64,000 bases of DNA from Venatoribacter pacificus. Lineage in GTDB: Bacteria > Pseudomonadota > Gammaproteobacteria > Pseudomonadales > Oceanobacteraceae. Location: positions 1 to 64,000 of the forward strand of contig NZ_JAOANI010000031.1 of assembly GCF_025318105.1 (NCBI RefSeq), read 5' to 3'. The number at the start of each line of letters is the position of its first letter. Within the stretch, counting starts at the first letter, position 1. Positions 35,393 through 43,811 of the stretch are shown piece after piece. A program made the translations under genes and the position numbers. The notes beneath the pieces are model-generated. The model saw only the letters and a list, made by a program, of their open reading frames with translations. It was not told the DNA's origin and ran no database searches.

Positions 35393-36349
35393 ATGCACCA
35401 GGGTTACGATTTAATCGGTGACATTCACGGCTGTGGCGAAACGCTGATCGAATTGCTGGAGCAGATGGGCTACAGCAAGCGCGGTGGTGTTTATCAACAT
35501 CCGAAGCGCAAGGTGGTCTTTCTCGGCGATATTGTCGATCGCGGACCGCATATCCGTCTCGCCTGTCATGTGGTGCGCGACATGGTTGATGGTGGTCATG
35601 CCGACATTGTTATGGGCAACCATGAATACAATGTGGTGACCTATTGCACCGAAGCGCCACCAGGAATGCGCCAGCCTTTTTTACGGCCGCATACCAAACG
35701 CAACAGTTTTATTGTTGAGCAGACGCTGGAACAGTTTGCCAATTATCCGCACGAGTTTAATGAGTTTCTCGACTGGTTTGTCGACCTGCCGCTGTTTCTT
35801 GATTATGAGCACTTCCGGGTGGTTCATGCCTGCTGGGATCAGGGCATGATTGATGAGTATTTAATGCGTTACGGTGATAATAAACTGCACCGCAATATGC
35901 TGGCCGAATCGGTCAATACCCGTTCTTTTATTTACAAATTTCTTGACCGGATGCTGCGCGGAACGTCGTTAAAATTACCCGACGGCCGCGCCATGACCGC
36001 CAAAGATGGCATGGTACGGCAGTTTTTCCGTACCAAGTTCTGGGAAGATGAGCCCGAGCGTTACAGCGATGTGGTGTTTCAACCCGATCCGCTGCCAGAC
36101 GATATTGAGCATGCCTTGTTGAGTCGTGAAGAGCGTGAACAATTGCTGTTTTACGGCCCGCAGGAAAAACCGCTGTTTATTGGTCATTACTGGATGCAGG
36201 GTTTACCTGCGCCCATTGTGCCTAATATCGCCTGTCTTGATTACAGTGCGGTTAAATACGGGCGTCTTGCCGCTTACCGCATGGATACCGAACGCAGCCT
36301 GCAACCGGGTAAATTTACCTGGGTACGGGTGGAGAAGAGCGAACGCTGA
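35393..36349 (+). CDS. calcineurin-like metallophosphoesterase
   Basis: A 318-residue phosphatase. Metal ligands are visible: DLIGDIHGCGETL (DxH), VFLGDIVDRGPHI (GDxVDRG), MGNHEYN (GNHE) and later HACWDQ and IGHYWMQG. The pattern is close to the Ser/Thr phosphatase PrpA and ApaH group; the substrate is unknown. It starts 2 nt after nadK and overlaps the rhomboid gene by 1 nt (TGATG), so it is in the same operon. Confidence 0.88.
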   Translation: MHQGYDLIGDIHGCGETLIELLEQMGYSKRGGVYQHPKRKVVFLGDIVDRGPHIRLACHVVRDMVDGGHADIVMGNHEYNVVTYCTEAPPGMRQPFLRPHTKRNSFIVEQTLEQFANYPHEFNEFLDWFVDLPLFLDYEHFRVVHACWDQGMIDEYLMRYGDNKLHRNMLAESVNTRSFIYKFLDRMLRGTSLKLPDGRAMTAKDGMVRQFFRTKFWEDEPERYSDVVFQPDPLPDDIEHALLSREEREQLLFYGPQEKPLFIGHYWMQGLPAPIVPNIACLDYSAVKYGRLAAYRMDTERSLQPGKFTWVRVEKSER

Positions 36350-37194
36350 TGGAACCGGTATTAGTTTTGGTCGCACCGGCCGCTGTCGATTTATCCCCCT
36401 TAACTCAGCGTTTATGGGCGGAGCGCATTGCCCATCGGGTGATCGAACAGGAAGGGCAGCAGTGTCTGTATCTTGCGGATGCTGGTCATGCGCCGCAGGT
36501 TAAGCAGTGGCTTGAAGAATGGCAGGCGGGTCAGATTTCACCGCTACAGCCTGAAGCGGTTGAGCCTAAAATCTGGCACGGGCTGTTGCAGCTTCTGGCC
36601 ACTCCGTTCAGCACCTTTATTTTATTGTTATTGCCCGCAGTGTTTGCCTGGATGCATTTTTCTGCCGACTGGCAAAACTGGCTGAGCAGCGGGGCTGAAC
36701 TCTGGCCTGAGCAGCGTTTTAATCTGGCCACATACTGGCAACTGGGGTTTTGGGATTTATGGCGGCCGACACTGCTGCATTTTTCCGTTTTGCATCTGCT
36801 GTTTAATTCGCTTTGGTGGTGGATTCTGGCGCGCCGCATTGAACAGCAGGAAGGTTGGCTGCCACTGCTGGTATTGCTGTTGGCCTGCGGTCTGATCGGT
36901 AATGTGGTGCAATGGTGGTATGCCGGTCCAGCGTTTGGTGGAATTTCCGGCGTGACGCTGGGATTGCTTGGCTGGGTTGGCTTTCGTCAGCGCCGGCGTA
37001 ACATCGATTACCAGATTCCCCGTATGTTATTACCGGTGATGGTGGGCTGGCTGCTGCTGACCATCAGCGCTGATACCTTAGTGCCGGGATTATCCGGCAC
37101 GGCGCACGGAACGTATTTAGGTGGACTGATCTGCGGTTTTATTCTGGCTATAGTCTGGCCGGTAAAAGCAGTGGTCCGTGATACTGACTTTTAA
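36349..37194 (+). CDS. rhomboid family intramembrane serine protease (GlpG-like)
   Basis: A 281-residue protein: an N-terminal cytosolic domain (~1-75, with LAERI-type helices) and six membrane helices. Catalytic features: HLLFNSLWWWILARRIE (HxxxN), Ser in GGISGVTLGLLGWVGF (about 202) and His in SGTAHGTYLGGLICG (about 255). It cleaves single-span membrane proteins within the bilayer. Overlap with the upstream phosphoesterase stop indicates coupling. It differs from the rhombosortase at 17765 by having the GlpG-type cytosolic domain. Confidence 0.9.
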   Translation: MEPVLVLVAPAAVDLSPLTQRLWAERIAHRVIEQEGQQCLYLADAGHAPQVKQWLEEWQAGQISPLQPEAVEPKIWHGLLQLLATPFSTFILLLLPAVFAWMHFSADWQNWLSSGAELWPEQRFNLATYWQLGFWDLWRPTLLHFSVLHLLFNSLWWWILARRIEQQEGWLPLLVLLLACGLIGNVVQWWYAGPAFGGISGVTLGLLGWVGFRQRRRNIDYQIPRMLLPVMVGWLLLTISADTLVPGLSGTAHGTYLGGLICGFILAIVWPVKAVVRDTDF

Positions 37195-37242
37195 GTAAGA
37201 AAAGATCCGCCGTCCGTTTTGGCTGGTCTGGATGAGGTTGCT

Positions 37243-37497
37243 ATGACACTTGAACAACTTATTAAATCTCTGACACCTGAGATCTATCAGAATCTGCGCA
37301 GCGCCGTGGAACTGGGACGCTGGCCCGATGGTCGCAAACTGGAAGCTCAGCAACGTGAATTGTGCATGGAAGCCATTATTCATTATGAACAGATTCATGA
37401 CCTGCCAGCTGAGCAGCGCGTGGGTTATATGGAAGACGCCTGCAAATCGTCCGGTAAGGATGATCACGACGACGTCCAGACGCTGACGCTGCAGTAA
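37243..37497 (+). CDS. yeaC: YeaC family protein (DUF1315)
   Basis: An 84-residue acidic protein: MTLEQLIKSLTPEIYQNLRS, then AVELGRWPDGRKLEAQQREL and CMEAIIHYEQIHDLPAEQRVGY. These match the DUF1315/YeaC pattern. ATG 37243 is preceded by GATGAGG; an ATG-less extension to 37219 is rejected. Function unknown; its place between rhomboid and DUF2797 is conserved in Pseudomonas. Confidence 0.88.
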   Translation: MTLEQLIKSLTPEIYQNLRSAVELGRWPDGRKLEAQQRELCMEAIIHYEQIHDLPAEQRVGYMEDACKSSGKDDHDDVQTLTLQ

Positions 37498-37500
37498 TTT

Positions 37501-38346
37501 ATGACACAAGTACTGGCCAGTGGCCTGCTCAGTAAAATGGCGCTGCAGCCGGGCAGCAGTAACAGCGAAGTTCAATATCAGCTGGTGCTGGGGGATCAGC
37601 GCGTGGATTTAAATCCGCTGATCGGGCGTCACATTGAAATGACCTACAGCGGTGCGATTCATTGCAGTCATTGCGGACGACGTACCAAGACCAGTTTCAG
37701 CCAGGGCTATTGTTACCCGTGTTTTACCACGCTGGCGCAATGTGATTCCTGCATGATGAGCCCGGAAAAATGCCACTTTGCGGCGGGCACCTGTCGTGAG
37801 CCGGAATGGGCAGAGCAGGTGTGCTTTAACGATCATATTGTCTATCTTGCCAATTCATCCGGCCTTAAAGTCGGCATTACCCGTGCGACGCAAATGCCGG
37901 TGCGCTGGCTTGATCAGGGCGCGGCGCAGGCATTACCGATTGCGCGGGTAAAAAACCGGCGCTTATCTGGGTTGGTTGAAGATTTGCTGCGCTCACAGGT
38001 GGCCGATAAAACCAACTGGCGCACGCTGCTGAAAGGTCCGGCAGCAGAGCTGGATCTTGCACTTGAACGTGATCGCTTGCTGAATGAATTTGCTCAGCCA
38101 CTGGCTGAGATTGAACAGCGCGAAGGCGTTGGCAGTGTGCAGTTGCTGAACGATGCGGATGTCTGGCAATTTGACTATCCGGTGACTCAGTATCCGACCA
38201 AAATCAGCAGTTTTAATTTTGATAAACATCCTCAGGTCAGCGGGCGTCTGCTGGGTCTGAAAGGCCAGTATTTAATATTGGATGGTGGTGTGATTAATTT
38301 GCGTAAATTCAGCTCATACCACATTTCATTTGCATTAAAGGATTAA
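37501..38346 (+). CDS. DUF2797 family zinc-binding protein
   Basis: A 281-residue protein with eight Cys in a compact stretch: IHCSHCGRRTKTSFSQGYC, then YPCFTTLAQCDSCMMSPEKC and GTCREP (residues ~53-100), consistent with two zinc-ribbon-like sites. The following VYLANSSGLKVGITRATQMPVRWLDQGA segment (GIY-YIG-like pattern VYLA..G..KVGIT) is a recognised feature of DUF2797 and suggests a nuclease-related fold. It starts 3 nt after yeaC, and pepN follows 9 nt later. Function unproven. Confidence 0.88.
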   Translation: MTQVLASGLLSKMALQPGSSNSEVQYQLVLGDQRVDLNPLIGRHIEMTYSGAIHCSHCGRRTKTSFSQGYCYPCFTTLAQCDSCMMSPEKCHFAAGTCREPEWAEQVCFNDHIVYLANSSGLKVGITRATQMPVRWLDQGAAQALPIARVKNRRLSGLVEDLLRSQVADKTNWRTLLKGPAAELDLALERDRLLNEFAQPLAEIEQREGVGSVQLLNDADVWQFDYPVTQYPTKISSFNFDKHPQVSGRLLGLKGQYLILDGGVINLRKFSSYHISFALKD

Positions 38347-38355
38347 GGGGTTTCC

Positions 38356-40980
38356 ATGCGCGATGCACAGCCAAAAGCCATTTACCTGAAAGACTACCAG
38401 CAACCGGACTATTGGATTGAGCGTACCGAACTGACGTTTGAGCTACAGGATGAATATACCCTGGTTACCGCTCAGCTGGATTGTGTGCGCAACGAACAGG
38501 CCCAGCCTGGTGCCGCGTTGCTACTGGCCGGGCAGGATCTGGAATTGCTGAGTCTGGTATTGGATGGCCAGCCTTTGACCGCCGGGCAATATGAAACCGG
38601 TGAAGAAAGCCTGACCGTGCATGGCCTGCAGGAACGCTCACAGCTGGAAATACAAACCCGCATTTATCCAGCAAAAAATACCGCCCTCGAAGGTCTGTAT
38701 CGTTCCGGCGGTATGTACTGCACGCAATGTGAAGCTGAAGGCTTCCGCCGTATCACCTATTACCTCGACCGTCCGGATGTGATGTCGGTATTTACCACAC
38801 ACATTATTGCCGATGCCGCGCAATTTCCGGTCTTACTGTCTAACGGTAATCTGGTTGCCGATTGTGTGGACGATGGCTTACATAAAGTGACCTGGCACGA
38901 TCCGCATAAAAAACCGGCGTACCTGTTTGCATTGGTTGCGGGGGATTTACGCGTTAAAGAAGACCGTTTCACCACCATGAACGGTCGCGATGTCGCGCTG
39001 AAAATTTTTGTTGAACCGCAGAATATTGATAAAACCGACTACGCACTCGATGCTTTGAAACGTTCCATGCGCTGGGACGAAGAAACCTACGGTCGTGAAT
39101 ACGATCTGGATATTTTTATGATCGTGGCGGTGGATGATTTCAATATGGGGGCCATGGAAAATAAAGGCCTGAATATTTTTAATTCATCCTGTGTGCTGGC
39201 CAACCCGGCGACCGCCACCGATGCTGCCTATCAGCGCATTGAAGCCATTGTCGCCCACGAATATTTTCATAACTGGTCGGGTAACCGCGTCACCTGCCGC
39301 GACTGGTTTCAGCTGAGTCTGAAAGAAGGTTTTACGGTTTTCCGTGATGCCTGCTTCTCCGCCGATATGAATTCCGCCACGGTAAAACGCATTGAAGACG
39401 CGAACATTATGCGTACCGTGCAGTTTGCCGAAGATGGTGGGCCGATGGCACACCCGGTACAGCCGGATTCTTTTATCGAAATATCCAACTTCTACACCGT
39501 GACCATTTATGAGAAAGGTTCAGAGGTGGTGGGGATGCTGCATAAAATTCTCGGAAAAGACGGCTTCCGTAAAGGCTCCGACCTGTATTTCGAGCGCCAC
39601 GACGGTCAGGCCGTGACGATTTATGATTTTGTACAGGCGATGGAAGATGCAAATCACGTCGATCTGACGCTGTTTAAGCGTTGGTATAAGCAGGCGGGCA
39701 CGCCGGTGGTGACGGTTAACAGTGAATACGATGCCGACGCACAACAATTGCGCCTGACGCTCAGCCAGCGCTGCCCGGATACGCCGGGACAAAGCAATAA
39801 ATTAGCACAGTGGATTCCGGTGCAGCTGGGTCTGATTGGCGCCGATGGCCAGGATTTAGCCATTGATGTTGAACCGGCGGCTGCCTGGACCGAAAGCAGC
39901 CAGGTGTTGCACCTGACCGAAGCCGAGCAAACCTTTGTCTTTAACGGCATCAGCGAGCAGCCGCGTTTGTCGCTGTTCCGCGATTTTTCTGCGCCGGTAA
40001 AAGTTGAGTTTGAACAATCCGCCGACGATCTGTTGTTTTTATTGCAACACGACAGCGACGGTTTTAATCGCTGGGATGCGGGTCAGCGCCTGATGCTGAG
40101 CTGGATTAGCGCCGCGCAGCAGGGACGTTTTGAATTACTGCCGCAAGTACGAGATGTGTTTGCCCGCTTGTTGGCCGACGAGTCGCTCGACCCGGCGATG
40201 GTGAGTTGTTTACTGACCTTGCCTTCAGAAGCGTATATCGCTGAATTCTCTGCGCAGGTTGACCCGCTGGCAATTCATGCGGCGCGCAAACAGGTGCAGC
40301 AAGCGATTGCTGCTTCTCTGGTTAAGGAGTTTTCGGCCTGTTATCAGCGTCTGCAATCGACCGCTGCTTATGCGCCGGTCCCGGCACAAATGTCGGCGCG
40401 CAGCCTGAAAAATCTGGCTCTGGCGTATTGGGTCAAAGGCAGTGCCGATGGTCTGGCGCAGGCGGTAAGCCAGTATCGTAGTGCTGATAACATGACCGAT
40501 CAGATGGCGGCACTGGTCGCTGTTGTGAACAGTGGTGCATCGGCGCAGGCAGAACAATTGTTGGGTGATTTCTACCAGCAGTGGTCGCAGGATGCGCTGG
40601 TGGTTAATCAGTGGTTGTCTGTGCAGGCGGGTTCTGCCGAATTGGGTCGTGTGGAATTTATTCAACAACTTCTGGCACATCCGGCGTTCGATTGGCGTAA
40701 CCCGAATAAGGTACGCTCTGTGTTGGGAGCATTTGCTAACCAGGCGTTGTGTCATTTTCACCGTGAAGACGGCGCCGGTTATCGCTTGTTAGCAGACGCG
40801 GTTTTGCGTCTGAATGACAGTAATCCGCAAATTGCAGCGCGTCTGCTGACGCCGCTGACAAAGTGGCGTCGCCTGGTGCCGGAATTATCGGAGTTGATGA
40901 AAGCCGAGTTGCAACGCATTATGCAGCATGACGCTTTATCCAAAGATGTGTATGAGGTTGTCAGCAAGAGTTTGATTTGA
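38356..40980 (+). CDS. pepN: aminopeptidase N
   Basis: An 874-residue M1 zinc aminopeptidase with broad N-terminal specificity, acting in peptide turnover in the cytosol. The exopeptidase motif NMGAMENKGLNIF (about 255-268), zinc site VAHEYFHNWSGN (HExxH about 300) and the distant Glu in SLKEGFTVFRD are all present; the transition-state Tyr is in FYTVTIYEKGSEVV. The length equals the E. coli-type enzyme (~870). It is the last gene of the nadK run. Confidence 0.96.
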   Translation: MRDAQPKAIYLKDYQQPDYWIERTELTFELQDEYTLVTAQLDCVRNEQAQPGAALLLAGQDLELLSLVLDGQPLTAGQYETGEESLTVHGLQERSQLEIQTRIYPAKNTALEGLYRSGGMYCTQCEAEGFRRITYYLDRPDVMSVFTTHIIADAAQFPVLLSNGNLVADCVDDGLHKVTWHDPHKKPAYLFALVAGDLRVKEDRFTTMNGRDVALKIFVEPQNIDKTDYALDALKRSMRWDEETYGREYDLDIFMIVAVDDFNMGAMENKGLNIFNSSCVLANPATATDAAYQRIEAIVAHEYFHNWSGNRVTCRDWFQLSLKEGFTVFRDACFSADMNSATVKRIEDANIMRTVQFAEDGGPMAHPVQPDSFIEISNFYTVTIYEKGSEVVGMLHKILGKDGFRKGSDLYFERHDGQAVTIYDFVQAMEDANHVDLTLFKRWYKQAGTPVVTVNSEYDADAQQLRLTLSQRCPDTPGQSNKLAQWIPVQLGLIGADGQDLAIDVEPAAAWTESSQVLHLTEAEQTFVFNGISEQPRLSLFRDFSAPVKVEFEQSADDLLFLLQHDSDGFNRWDAGQRLMLSWISAAQQGRFELLPQVRDVFARLLADESLDPAMVSCLLTLPSEAYIAEFSAQVDPLAIHAARKQVQQAIAASLVKEFSACYQRLQSTAAYAPVPAQMSARSLKNLALAYWVKGSADGLAQAVSQYRSADNMTDQMAALVAVVNSGASAQAEQLLGDFYQQWSQDALVVNQWLSVQAGSAELGRVEFIQQLLAHPAFDWRNPNKVRSVLGAFANQALCHFHREDGAGYRLLADAVLRLNDSNPQIAARLLTPLTKWRRLVPELSELMKAELQRIMQHDALSKDVYEVVSKSLI

Positions 40981-41053
40981 GCATCGCTGCAAGTTTCTTT
41001 ATTCTTGCTTCGGGGAAGAATGCCGCACTCTGCGGTGTAGTTGAGGTCGCATA

Positions 41054-42421
41054 ATGAAAAAAAATAAGTGGATAGCGGCTGGTGCATTGGCGTTGGCATT
41101 GGTAATGCCAGCGGCGATGGCGGCAGTATCCGTCAAAGAAGCGGATCGCCTGAAAGGGGAACTGACACCGCTGGGAGCTGAGCGCGCGGGTAATAACGGT
41201 GATATTCCACCCTGGCGCGGTGGTTTGGGTCTGCCGCCGGTGGGCTATAACAAATCCGGCCAGCACCATATTGATCCGTATGCTAAAGATAAACCGCTGT
41301 TTGTCATCACAGCCGCCAATATGAAACAGTATGCGGAGTACCTGACGCCGGGTCAGCAAGCGTTATTTAAGGTCTATCCTGATACCTTTAAAATGCCGGT
41401 GTATAAGACCCGTCGTACTGCCGCTGCGCCTGACTGGGTGTACGAAAATACCTACAAAAATGCCATTCGTGCCGAGCTGAATAAAGGCGGCAACGGTCTG
41501 ATGTACGCCTATGGCGGCATTCCTTTTCCGCTGGCTAAAAACGGCCTGGAAGCTATCTGGAACCACGTAACCCGCTGGCGTGGTATTTATTTAACCCGCC
41601 GGGCTTCTGAAATTGCTGTGCATGTTGATGGTGATTTCTCGCTGGTGACGGTACAGCAGGAAGTTGAATTTAACTTCTATCGCCGTGATAAAAACATCGA
41701 AGACCTGAACAATATTCTGTTCTATTACCTGTCGTTCACCAAAGCTCCTGCACGTCTGGCCGGTGGTGCGGTATTGGTTCATGAAACCCTGAACCAGGTG
41801 GATGAGGCCCGTCAGGCCTGGGGTTATAACGCGGGTCAGCGTCGTGTTCGTCGTGCGCCTAACCTGGCGTACGATACTCCGATTGCTGCCGCTGATGGTC
41901 TGCGTTACGCCGATGACACCGACATGTATAACGGCGCGCCGGATCGTTACAACTGGAAGCTGCTGGGTAAAAAGGAAATCTATATTCCTTATAACAGCTA
42001 CAAACTGAGCTCGAATAAAGTCAGCTATCAGGATCTGATCAAGCCCGGCCACCTCAATCCGGATTATACCCGCTATGAAAAGCACCGCGTGTGGGTGGTT
42101 GAGGCAACGTTAAAAGAAGGCATGCGTCATGTGTATCACAAGCGTGTGTTCTATCTGGACGAAGATACCTGGGGTATTGCCGTGGCCGACCAATACGATT
42201 CGGCCGGTGATCTCTGGCGCGTGAATATGGCGTACATGAAAAACTACTATGAGGTGCCGGTCACCTGGACCACCATGGACGTTTTTCATGATCTGAAAGC
42301 CAAGCGCTATCACGTGCAGGGCCTGGATAACGAAGAGCAGGGCACAACCGACTTCAGTAATGAGCCACCGGGTGACCGCTACTTTACTCCGGCTGAACTG
42401 CGTCGTCGCGGCAAACGCTGA
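41054..42421 (+). CDS. DUF1329 family exported protein
   Basis: A 455-residue protein with a signal peptide (1-23, ends MPAAMAAVS) and no lipobox. The mature start VSVKEADRLKGELTPLGAER is the DUF1329 hallmark, and YYEVPVTWTTMDVFHDLKAKRYHVQG is another. Members adopt LolB/OmpA-like barrel folds, are envelope-located, and are usually coupled to DUF1302, YCF48 and an RND exporter, in clusters linked to uptake or export of hydrophobic compounds. Here YCF48 and the exporter follow, but no DUF1302 gene is adjacent. Confidence 0.9.
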   Translation: MKKNKWIAAGALALALVMPAAMAAVSVKEADRLKGELTPLGAERAGNNGDIPPWRGGLGLPPVGYNKSGQHHIDPYAKDKPLFVITAANMKQYAEYLTPGQQALFKVYPDTFKMPVYKTRRTAAAPDWVYENTYKNAIRAELNKGGNGLMYAYGGIPFPLAKNGLEAIWNHVTRWRGIYLTRRASEIAVHVDGDFSLVTVQQEVEFNFYRRDKNIEDLNNILFYYLSFTKAPARLAGGAVLVHETLNQVDEARQAWGYNAGQRRVRRAPNLAYDTPIAAADGLRYADDTDMYNGAPDRYNWKLLGKKEIYIPYNSYKLSSNKVSYQDLIKPGHLNPDYTRYEKHRVWVVEATLKEGMRHVYHKRVFYLDEDTWGIAVADQYDSAGDLWRVNMAYMKNYYEVPVTWTTMDVFHDLKAKRYHVQGLDNEEQGTTDFSNEPPGDRYFTPAELRRRGKR

Positions 42422-42438
42422 TCGCGTCAATGAACGGA

Positions 42439-42465
42439 GAACGGATGAGTTTTACTCATCCGTTC
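42439..42465 (+). terminator. perfect 12-bp hairpin between DUF1329 and YCF48 genes
   Basis: GAACGGATGAGT-TTT-ACTCATCCGTTC forms a perfect stem with a 3-nt loop, 18 nt after the DUF1329 stop. The T tract behind it is weak (CTGGTATTT). It may be a partial terminator or an mRNA-stabilising or processing element. Confidence 0.55.
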
Positions 42466-42591
42466 TGGTATTTAAGGGACTAAAACTGGCTATATTCCCC
42501 TTACATTCTGTAACAACTGGACGTTAGTCAATGATAAATCAGTCGGCTAGACTAGCCGCCTTCCGACATTACTATAAAAACGGAGCTCCTT

Positions 42592-43809
42592 ATGTATTCT
42601 GATTTGGTTCAGTCTTCCGCTCGTGCTATGGGAAGAGCGCTTGCGACAGGCTTTACCCGGGTTGGGTTGATTCTTGGCGTACTCTTAAGCGCTGTTTCAG
42701 CTCAGGCTGCGTGGCAAGACCCCCTTAACACCCCGGCGTTACAAACCCAACGTGCTCACCACACATTGCTGCTTGATGTTGTCCGGGCAGATCGTCGCCT
42801 GGTGGCGGTGGGTTCGCATGGACACATTGTCTACTCTGACGACGACGGTTTAACCTGGGTACAAGCCAGAGTTCCGGTTTCTTCAACATTAACCGCGGTG
42901 TATTTTCCATCCGGTGACTACGGCTGGGCCGTGGGCCATGATGGTGTGATTCTTTATTCCTCAGACGCAGGCAAAACCTGGGTTAAGCAGTTTGACGGTT
43001 ACCTGGCCAACTCGGCCATTGTGGCTGCGGCAACGAAATCCAAGCAGCGTGCCAAAGATCGTCTCGAAGCCGCCGAAGCGGCTGGCGATGATGTCGCCAT
43101 CGAAGAAGCCGAAATGGCGCTGGAGACGGCAACATATGGTTTGCAGGATGCCCAGTACGATCAGACGACCGGCTCAACCAAACCTTTCCTCGATGTCTGG
43201 TTCTATGATGCTAAGCGCGGTTACGCGGTCGGCGCTTACGGCATGTTCTTCTATACCCAGGATGGTGGTACTACGTGGGAAGATGTTTCCGCCCGCTTAC
43301 CCAATCCGGATCGTCTGCACCTGAACTCCATTGCCGCGGTTGGCCCGCGTTCCCTGGCGATGGTCGGCGAAATGGGCATGATTCTGCGCTCCGATGATCT
43401 GGGCCAGAGCTGGCACAGCATGGATTCTCCGTACGAAGGTTCATTGTTCGGCCTGATTGCCGCTGGCGACAAGCAGCTTATGTTTGGTCTGCGTGGTCAC
43501 GTGTTCAGCTCGGTCGATGGTGGTATCAGCTGGGATGAAAAGGCGACCGGCAGCGAGCAGACTCTGCTTTCCGGTACCATTGGCCGTAAGCACACCCTGC
43601 TGGTGGGCAATGGTGGTTCTGTCGTGATTTTTGATGCACAGATGCAAAAACCACGGGCATCGATTCTGGAAGGGCGTAAAGCCTTTGCAGCGGTTGCAGA
43701 AGCATCAGACGGTAACTTTATTATTGTTGGCGAGGCGGGTGTTAAGCGCCTTAATGCTGCCGGCGAATTGATTGATCAGACCATCAGTATGGCGGCGGGA
43801 GACTTTTAA
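42592..43809 (+). CDS. YCF48-related exported beta-propeller protein
   Basis: A 405-residue protein with a signal peptide (~1-42, ends VSAQAAWQ). It has repeated blades of the WD/BNR kind with the motif S.DDGLTW, SSDAGKTW, TQDGGTTW, RSDDLGQSW and SSVDGGISW, spaced ~45-60 residues: the YCF48/photosystem assembly-like propeller. It is a common partner of MMPL exporters and DUF1329 proteins. A charged helical insert (~145-180, KSKQRAKDRLEAAEAAGDD) interrupts the propeller. The exporter gene starts 2 nt later. Confidence 0.9.
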   Translation: MYSDLVQSSARAMGRALATGFTRVGLILGVLLSAVSAQAAWQDPLNTPALQTQRAHHTLLLDVVRADRRLVAVGSHGHIVYSDDDGLTWVQARVPVSSTLTAVYFPSGDYGWAVGHDGVILYSSDAGKTWVKQFDGYLANSAIVAAATKSKQRAKDRLEAAEAAGDDVAIEEAEMALETATYGLQDAQYDQTTGSTKPFLDVWFYDAKRGYAVGAYGMFFYTQDGGTTWEDVSARLPNPDRLHLNSIAAVGPRSLAMVGEMGMILRSDDLGQSWHSMDSPYEGSLFGLIAAGDKQLMFGLRGHVFSSVDGGISWDEKATGSEQTLLSGTIGRKHTLLVGNGGSVVIFDAQMQKPRASILEGRKAFAAVAEASDGNFIIVGEAGVKRLNAAGELIDQTISMAAGDF

Positions 43810-43811
43810 TC

